This document shows positions 6,309 through 9,690 of a DNA stretch of 9,690 bases, in pieces. Origin of the DNA: Deltaproteobacteria bacterium. GTDB lineage: Bacteria; Desulfobacterota; Desulfobacteria; Desulfobacterales; Desulfatirhabdiaceae. Positions within the stretch are counted from its first letter, which is position 1, and each line of letters starts with the position of its first letter. The stretch covers positions 1 through 9,690 of the forward strand of contig JAPLJE010000464.1 in NCBI GenBank assembly GCA_026388755.1, written 5' to 3'. The notes below the pieces were generated by a model. The model saw nothing but the letters and a program-made list of their open reading frames with translations, had not been told where the DNA came from and ran no database searches. The translations under genes and the position numbers were made by a program.

Positions 6309-6866
6309 TCAAACTTGCACCACCTGATCATATGCTGCTTGAGCCGCCTGCTGGTTCTGTGCTTTTTTAACCGGCACATATTCTTCAATGGCTTGGAGGA
6401 CTGCATGAATTCCGACCAGACCCGTGGCTTTTGAAAAGGCGCCCAATATCGCCGTGTTGACAATGGGGTTGGCGGCGGAACCGAGCCGATACAAAACAGC
6501 GATGGCAGCCGCATCGATCACGAAAAGCCGGTAATCGTCGCCAAAATATTTCTTGTAAAAATCCGGTGCACGGGAAGAGTTGATCACAATGCTGCCGTTT
6601 TTTTTCAACCCATCGATCACATTCACGTTTTCAATCATGGAAGCATCCAGCACCACCACATGATCCGGGTGGTAAATTTGACTCCGCAGGTTGATGTGCT
6701 GGTCGTCGATGCGGCAGAAAGCCGTAACAGGCGCCCCCCGGCGCTCCACGCCAAAAGCCGGAAATGCTTGAACGAATTTTCCTTCAATAAAAAAGGCGTG
6801 CGCAAGAACCTCAGACCCAATGACAGACCCCTGACCGCCTCTTCCGTGGAAACGAATCTCCTGCAT
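6309..6866 (-). CDS. 2-oxoacid:acceptor oxidoreductase gamma subunit (PorG-like)
   Basis: This is the gamma subunit (POR_N-gamma fold), which caps the CoA side of the alpha subunit. It has 185 residues, normal for a stand-alone gamma. Diagnostic motifs are HGRGGQGSVIGSEVLA (7-22), AFPAFGVERRGAPV (34-47) and NTAILGAFSKATG (137-149). An in-frame ATG at 6878 would add four residues, but GGAGG (6876-6872) begins right at that codon and is spaced 5 nt from ATG 6866. The resulting MQEIRFHGRGGQG is the usual family N-terminus, so I use 6866. This is the first gene of the five-gene oxidoreductase/ACT unit. Its leader (6867-7094) holds a probable transposase remnant, so its promoter must lie there or further upstream. 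A short inverted repeat (6879-6893) directly precedes the ribosome binding site. Confidence 0.92.
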   Translation of the reverse strand: MQEIRFHGRGGQGSVIGSEVLAHAFFIEGKFVQAFPAFGVERRGAPVTAFCRIDDQHINLRSQIYHPDHVVVLDASMIENVNVIDGLKKNGSIVINSSRAPDFYKKYFGDDYRLFVIDAAAIAVLYRLGSAANPIVNTAILGAFSKATGLVGIHAVLQAIEEYVPVKKAQNQQAAQAAYDQVVQV

Positions 6867-6870
6867 GCAT

Positions 6871-6876
6871 TCCTCC
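6871..6876 (-). promoter_or_regulatory. Ribosome binding site selecting ATG 6866 for the gamma subunit
   Basis: GGAGGA on the minus strand covers 6876-6871, with a 4-5 nt spacer to ATG 6866-6864. It overlaps the upstream in-frame ATG 6878-6876, which has no good site of its own. Confidence 0.65.
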
Positions 6877-6878
6877 AT

Positions 6879-6893
6879 GATATGTACGATATC
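6879..6893. repeat. Short inverted repeat before the gamma-subunit ribosome binding site
   Basis: GATAT (6879-6883) and ATATC (6889-6893) are perfect inverted 5-bp arms around a 5-nt centre, GTACG. The element sits immediately upstream of the gamma ribosome binding site, where an operator or leader hairpin could act. At this length chance is a real possibility, and no regulator is assigned. Confidence 0.25.
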
Positions 6894-6929
6894 GAATAAC
6901 GGTTCGTAGTTGGTACTTGAGTGGCAGAA

Positions 6930-7093
6930 CTATCAGAAGATGTCAAGAGCGCGAAACAGCCAATCCGTCGTATGGCATCTGTGATCTTCTGGTCTTCACT
7001 TATCAGGGCAGGTTCTCTTTTCGCAACATATTTCTCATACTATGAGATGTGGCTGATTTTTATTGGCCCGATGTCCAGCTCCGGAAACTTCAT
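6930..7093 (-). pseudogene. Probable degenerate transposase C-terminal fragment (IS4/IS1634-like)
   Basis: Reading the minus strand from ATG 7093, one nucleotide after the CHAT stop, gives 17 codons (MKFPELDIGPIKISHIS) and an amber TAG at 7042-7040. The same frame then continues as YEKYVAKREPALISE and KITDAIRRIGCFALLTSSD. The pattern of a central charged stretch, a helix with a repeated Ile/Ala spacing, a glycine-aromatic step and LLT followed by a polar residue resembles the segment before the YR-x-RD motif of IS4/IS1634-group DDE transposases. Downstream of about 6930 the resemblance stops and no YR...KxF motif follows. I read this as a truncated, stop-interrupted remnant. The call rests on pattern memory alone. 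Alternatives are a genuine 17-codon ORF coupled to the CHAT gene, or chance. Confidence 0.4.
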
Positions 7094-7094
7094 C

Positions 7095-9690
7095 CTAACT
7101 CCCTTCGCCAAAGATGATCGCCGGCGCCCAAAAGAAGGGATGCGTGTACATATCGCCTTCTTCGCCGTGGATGAGGCGCAGCTTGGCGGATTGCAGCGCT
7201 TCCGATCGGCTCCCCCCATTTTTGAGATTTCGATAGAAACCGGTGGTCACCATTGTCGCCGACCGGGATTCAACGGACCAGAGGTTAACCACTGCCGCCG
7301 AAGCACCCGCATACATGAAGGCCCTTGTCAGCCCCACAATGCCTTCACTCCTGAGAACCTTTCCCATACCCGTATTACATGCGGAAAGCGTCACAAGATC
7401 AGCATTCAGCGTAAACTGGAAGACATCCGCCATGGTAAGGAAACCGTCCTGATGCGTTTCAGGGTCCGGATTGGATAAAACCAGAGCAGGCTGCCGGATC
7501 TGGTCAACTTCATCCGGAAGAATGCCGTGACATGAAAAAACGAGATAACGATAATCGCTCAGTTTGTTTTCATTATTCAGGCGAAATACATTACTCCTGG
7601 AAGCGGCATTTCTCAACTGAAGGGGCGAACTCTGATCAGGCGCTTCCATAATTGCCTTGACTTTCCTGGCCTCGTCTTCCGTCTCGGGAAGCTCGAGAAA
7701 ATGGCCGCCCATAAGATCCAGATAGGCTCGTGCCCGCATGCTGGGTTCTTCAGAAGATTCTCCGGAAGGCGGGAGATTGCCGGGCGACTCTTGTGAACGA
7801 TCCATCATAGGTGTGATTTCCTTCATGTCTGAATAGACCGGGTTTGCAAATGCCAGAAGCGGATAAATGGCCTTATCCTTTCTTCGTGACATGGCCTCGC
7901 GCAACGACTTCAAAAGGGATGCCGAGGAGAGGTAGGCAACTGAATTTTCCTCAATAAGATAAGAAAATCCTTTCTGGTTTGATGGATTCGTCAATACCAA
8001 TGCTTCAAAAGAAAGAAAGTAAAGGGAGCCACTGGGAACAATGTATAGTGTTTTGGCTTTTGACATCATGTTCCGCACATTCTGGGGAAGAACTGTCTCG
8101 GCAAGCTCACGGCCGCTTTCCCGGAGTGTCCCCATAGAATCATGCACAATTTTTGTGATGAAATAATCGGGCTGTTTTCTCTGTATCGCTTCCAGGACCT
8201 CCAGCATCCGTGCTCGAAATTGTTTGACCTTCTCATCCAAGACTTCCTCGCCCATCTCAATCCTGTGGAATGCGAAGCTGTCTTGTCCGATCGCCCACAA
8301 ACAAGTAAATTTTTCCATAACGCCATAGACCAGAATCAGTTCACCGGGGTTCAAAACGTTCTTCTGGAGTTCCGAAAGGGTGGCCGGCTGAGGGTACCTG
8401 ATAGCGTAGTAATCGGGGAAGGATGTTTTGATCTCCTCCTTGAGGGCGCGCTGAGCCTCCTTCACCTGACGGATGTTTTCTTCCAGCGACCGCACCTGGT
8501 CCAATTTATGCGGGTAAGCTGGGATTGAGCGCTCGTAAGAGAGAGATGTCCGCAGTTCGTCCAGATTTTCATCCAGTTCTGCCTCCCTTTCCGTAATCCG
8601 CTCCGGAAGTCCGGCGAAGTGTTTCGCGCCGCTGTTTCCCACTTCCTCAAGAATCATTCTGCCTTGTTTGCGTTCAAATATCTCCAGGGACTTGCAATCG
8701 TAACCCTCCGATGGATGTTTCTGGTGCTGTTTTTCCAGAAGTTCAATGAGTTCGTCATAAATCCGCAGCTTGCTCGACATGTACTGTGTTCTTGTTTCTC
8801 CCTCGCTCAACCCTGCCCGGATGCTCTCTATCGTATTCAATGCTTGTTCATAGTGGGCAATGGCCTCATCAGGCCTGTTCATCCGAGCCGTTATCTTTCC
8901 CAGTCCCCATTGGCTCCTCTGAAAATACTCGAGGGCACCTAAATCTTCTGAAATCTTCAGGCTTTCTTCAAATGCTTCAAGTGACTCTGGGTTTTGGCCA
9001 AGTTTGAGACAGGTGAATCCGACATAATTGATAGCATTCGCCTGCCCCTTAAGGTATCCAATCTCTTGGCAGATCGAACTCGCCTGCTTGAATTGCTCCA
9101 ATGCCTCAACATTTCGGCCAAGTGCATCGAAATCACGTCCCAGGTAGATAAGATCAAGAGCTTCCTGTCTGCGCCAGTTTACCTCTCTGAATATTGTCAG
9201 CGCCTGTTTGTGGAACTTCATAGCTTCTTCGTATTGACGGAGTAACAGGTATGCGACACCTATTTCGCTAAGATCAAAAGCTTCTAATCTGCGATTTGCA
9301 GTCTGCCGGTGATTCTCGAGTGCCTTCTCAAGATATACCAGTGCCTTCCGGGGTTGTCCAATTAGATTATGAACAAGTCCGATATTGTTCAGAACATTCC
9401 CCGTCCCATTAGGATCATGGAGTGCTCTTTTGATCGTCAACGCTTGTTCGAGATATTCCAATGCCGCCACGTACTGCGCGCGATCCAAAGAGATCCTGCC
9501 TGTGATGCTTAAAGCATCTGATTCTCCCTTGCGGTATCCTGCGCTTCTACTTAGCGTCAGTGCCTGTTCAGAGCTCTGCAGTGCCTTCGATAATTGTCCT
9601 AGATCTCGATACGTCGAAGCCATACCATTCAGGGAGTCAATTATGCCTTTTTTGTTATCCATTTTCTGAGCCCGTTTCAGAGCCTTTTGA
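7095..9690 (-). CDS. TPR-CHAT caspase-like protease (N-terminus beyond the window)
   Basis: This is a large soluble protein joining TPR repeats to a CHAT (caspase HetF-associated with TPRs) peptidase domain. An ATG at 9662 would give 855 residues, but the frame stays open to the right edge (QKALKRAQK before the Met), and those codons continue a TPR helix, so the gene is probably longer. Numbering from Met 9662, seven 40-residue repeats span 5-284. A helical linker follows (about 285-420), with heptad-like charge near 355-412. The CHAT domain covers about 535-855, with VPSGSLYFLSFEAL (542-555), the catalytic His712 in FSCHG and Cys762 in LSACNTG, then GIVGLTRAFMYAGA (774-787), the VVNLWSV strand and a THPFFWAPAIIFG end. 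The dyad is intact, so activity is expected. A polar Pro/Ser-rich insert lies at about 617-645. TPR-CHAT proteins include CRISPR III-E Craspase and proteases that activate gasdermins, but many have no known substrate. No partner is visible here. Confidence 0.92.
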   Translation of the reverse strand, partial: QKALKRAQKMDNKKGIIDSLNGMASTYRDLGQLSKALQSSEQALTLSRSAGYRKGESDALSITGRISLDRAQYVAALEYLEQALTIKRALHDPNGTGNVLNNIGLVHNLIGQPRKALVYLEKALENHRQTANRRLEAFDLSEIGVAYLLLRQYEEAMKFHKQALTIFREVNWRRQEALDLIYLGRDFDALGRNVEALEQFKQASSICQEIGYLKGQANAINYVGFTCLKLGQNPESLEAFEESLKISEDLGALEYFQRSQWGLGKITARMNRPDEAIAHYEQALNTIESIRAGLSEGETRTQYMSSKLRIYDELIELLEKQHQKHPSEGYDCKSLEIFERKQGRMILEEVGNSGAKHFAGLPERITEREAELDENLDELRTSLSYERSIPAYPHKLDQVRSLEENIRQVKEAQRALKEEIKTSFPDYYAIRYPQPATLSELQKNVLNPGELILVYGVMEKFTCLWAIGQDSFAFHRIEMGEEVLDEKVKQFRARMLEVLEAIQRKQPDYFITKIVHDSMGTLRESGRELAETVLPQNVRNMMSKAKTLYIVPSGSLYFLSFEALVLTNPSNQKGFSYLIEENSVAYLSSASLLKSLREAMSRRKDKAIYPLLAFANPVYSDMKEITPMMDRSQESPGNLPPSGESSEEPSMRARAYLDLMGGHFLELPETEDEARKVKAIMEAPDQSSPLQLRNAASRSNVFRLNNENKLSDYRYLVFSCHGILPDEVDQIRQPALVLSNPDPETHQDGFLTMADVFQFTLNADLVTLSACNTGMGKVLRSEGIVGLTRAFMYAGASAAVVNLWSVESRSATMVTTGFYRNLKNGGSRSEALQSAKLRLIHGEEGDMYTHPFFWAPAIIFGEGS
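8811..9690 (-). repeat. Array of 40-residue (120-bp) TPR units in the CHAT protein
   Basis: Seven full units of exactly 40 residues follow one another without gaps: 5-44, 45-84, 85-124, 125-164, 165-204, 205-244 and 245-284, numbered from Met 9662. An eighth partial unit runs off the window. Each unit has a small residue and Gly in helix A, a GQ/GR turn and an ALE..EQAL type helix B. The 40-residue pitch, rather than the classic 34, is typical of TPR_12/kinesin-light-chain-like arrays, which form peptide-binding superhelices. The units have diverged in DNA sequence, so the array is old rather than freshly amplified. Confidence 0.85.

Noticed and set aside
6635..6946. Minus-strand open frame of 103 codons overlapping the gamma-subunit start
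   Set aside because: It starts at a TTG inside the spacer and runs out of frame through the GRGGQG region of the real gamma gene. Only its first few codons may belong to the proposed transposase remnant.
6918..6946. Minus-strand TTGACA (6946-6941) as a sigma-70 -35 box for the oxidoreductase operon
   Set aside because: At 16-19 nt spacing the downstream hexamers read CCACTC, CACTCA, ACTCAA or CTCAAG, none close to TATAAT. The TTGACA also forms part of the proposed transposase reading frame.
6946..6975. Sigma-54-type promoter around TTGGCTGTTTCGCGC on the minus strand
   Set aside because: The GG and GC elements are 9 rather than 10 nt apart, and the surrounding bases depart from TGGCAC-N5-TTGC.
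6921..7478. Plus-strand open frame of 185 codons spanning the spacer and the end of the CHAT gene
   Set aside because: Most of it is antisense to the conserved C-terminal CHAT core, including the catalytic Cys region. The remainder shows no domain.
7095..9690. CRISPR type III-E Craspase (TPR-CHAT of a Cas7-11 system)
   Set aside because: No Cas7-11, Cas1/Cas2, RpoE-like sigma factor or CRISPR array is visible. The TPR-CHAT architecture alone is common outside CRISPR, so only the general family is called.
1..9690. CRISPR arrays, tRNA/rRNA genes and strong intrinsic terminators
   Set aside because: Reading both strands, I found no regularly spaced near-identical direct repeats, no cloverleaf or rRNA-like segment, and no GC-rich hairpin followed by a T run at the gene ends. 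The 120-bp periodicity at the right end is protein-level TPR repetition.

Overview
The window looks like the chromosome of an anaerobic bacterium, most likely a Desulfobacterota-type (former Deltaproteobacteria) sulfate reducer or syntroph of moderate GC. This is inferred from gene content: a type IV pilus/type II secretion prepilin peptidase beside an oxygen-sensitive, iron-sulfur 2-oxoacid oxidoreductase operon carrying a GltD-like FAD/ferredoxin subunit. No rRNA, tRNA or marker gene is present, so the assignment is tentative.

Layout. (1) 1-1682, plus strand: the last codons of an unrecognised gene, then a complete prepilin peptidase and a complete YfcE/MJ0936-like metallophosphoesterase. 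(2) 1724-6866, minus strand, convergent with the first block: a tight five-gene unit. In transcription order it is gamma subunit, FAD/NAD(P)/[4Fe-4S] subunit, alpha subunit, beta subunit (TPP) and a two-ACT-domain protein. Together these could encode a thiamine-dependent oxidoreductase that decarboxylates a 2-oxo acid to its acyl-CoA and passes electrons through Fe-S clusters and FAD to NAD(P)+ or ferredoxin. The ACT protein suggests amino-acid sensing. The order recalls phenylglyoxylate dehydrogenase (Pad) clusters, but the substrate cannot be read from the sequence. (3) 6867-7094: a short spacer that appears to hold a degenerate transposase remnant. (4) 7095-9690, minus strand: a large TPR-CHAT protein with an intact His/Cys dyad. 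Its reading frame is still open at the right edge, so its N-terminus lies outside the window.

The most unusual element is the TPR-CHAT caspase-like protease. It is separated from the metabolic operon by the probable transposase scar, and no recognisable substrate or partner gene (gasdermin, Cas protein, sigma factor) is present here. If a new system exists, its other parts should lie beyond 9690. Two start codons in the oxidoreductase operon should be moved downstream because consensus Shine-Dalgarno sequences sit inside the longer ORFs; one of the corrected starts is TTG. No CRISPR array, RNA gene, convincing intrinsic terminator or sigma-70/sigma-54 promoter was found.
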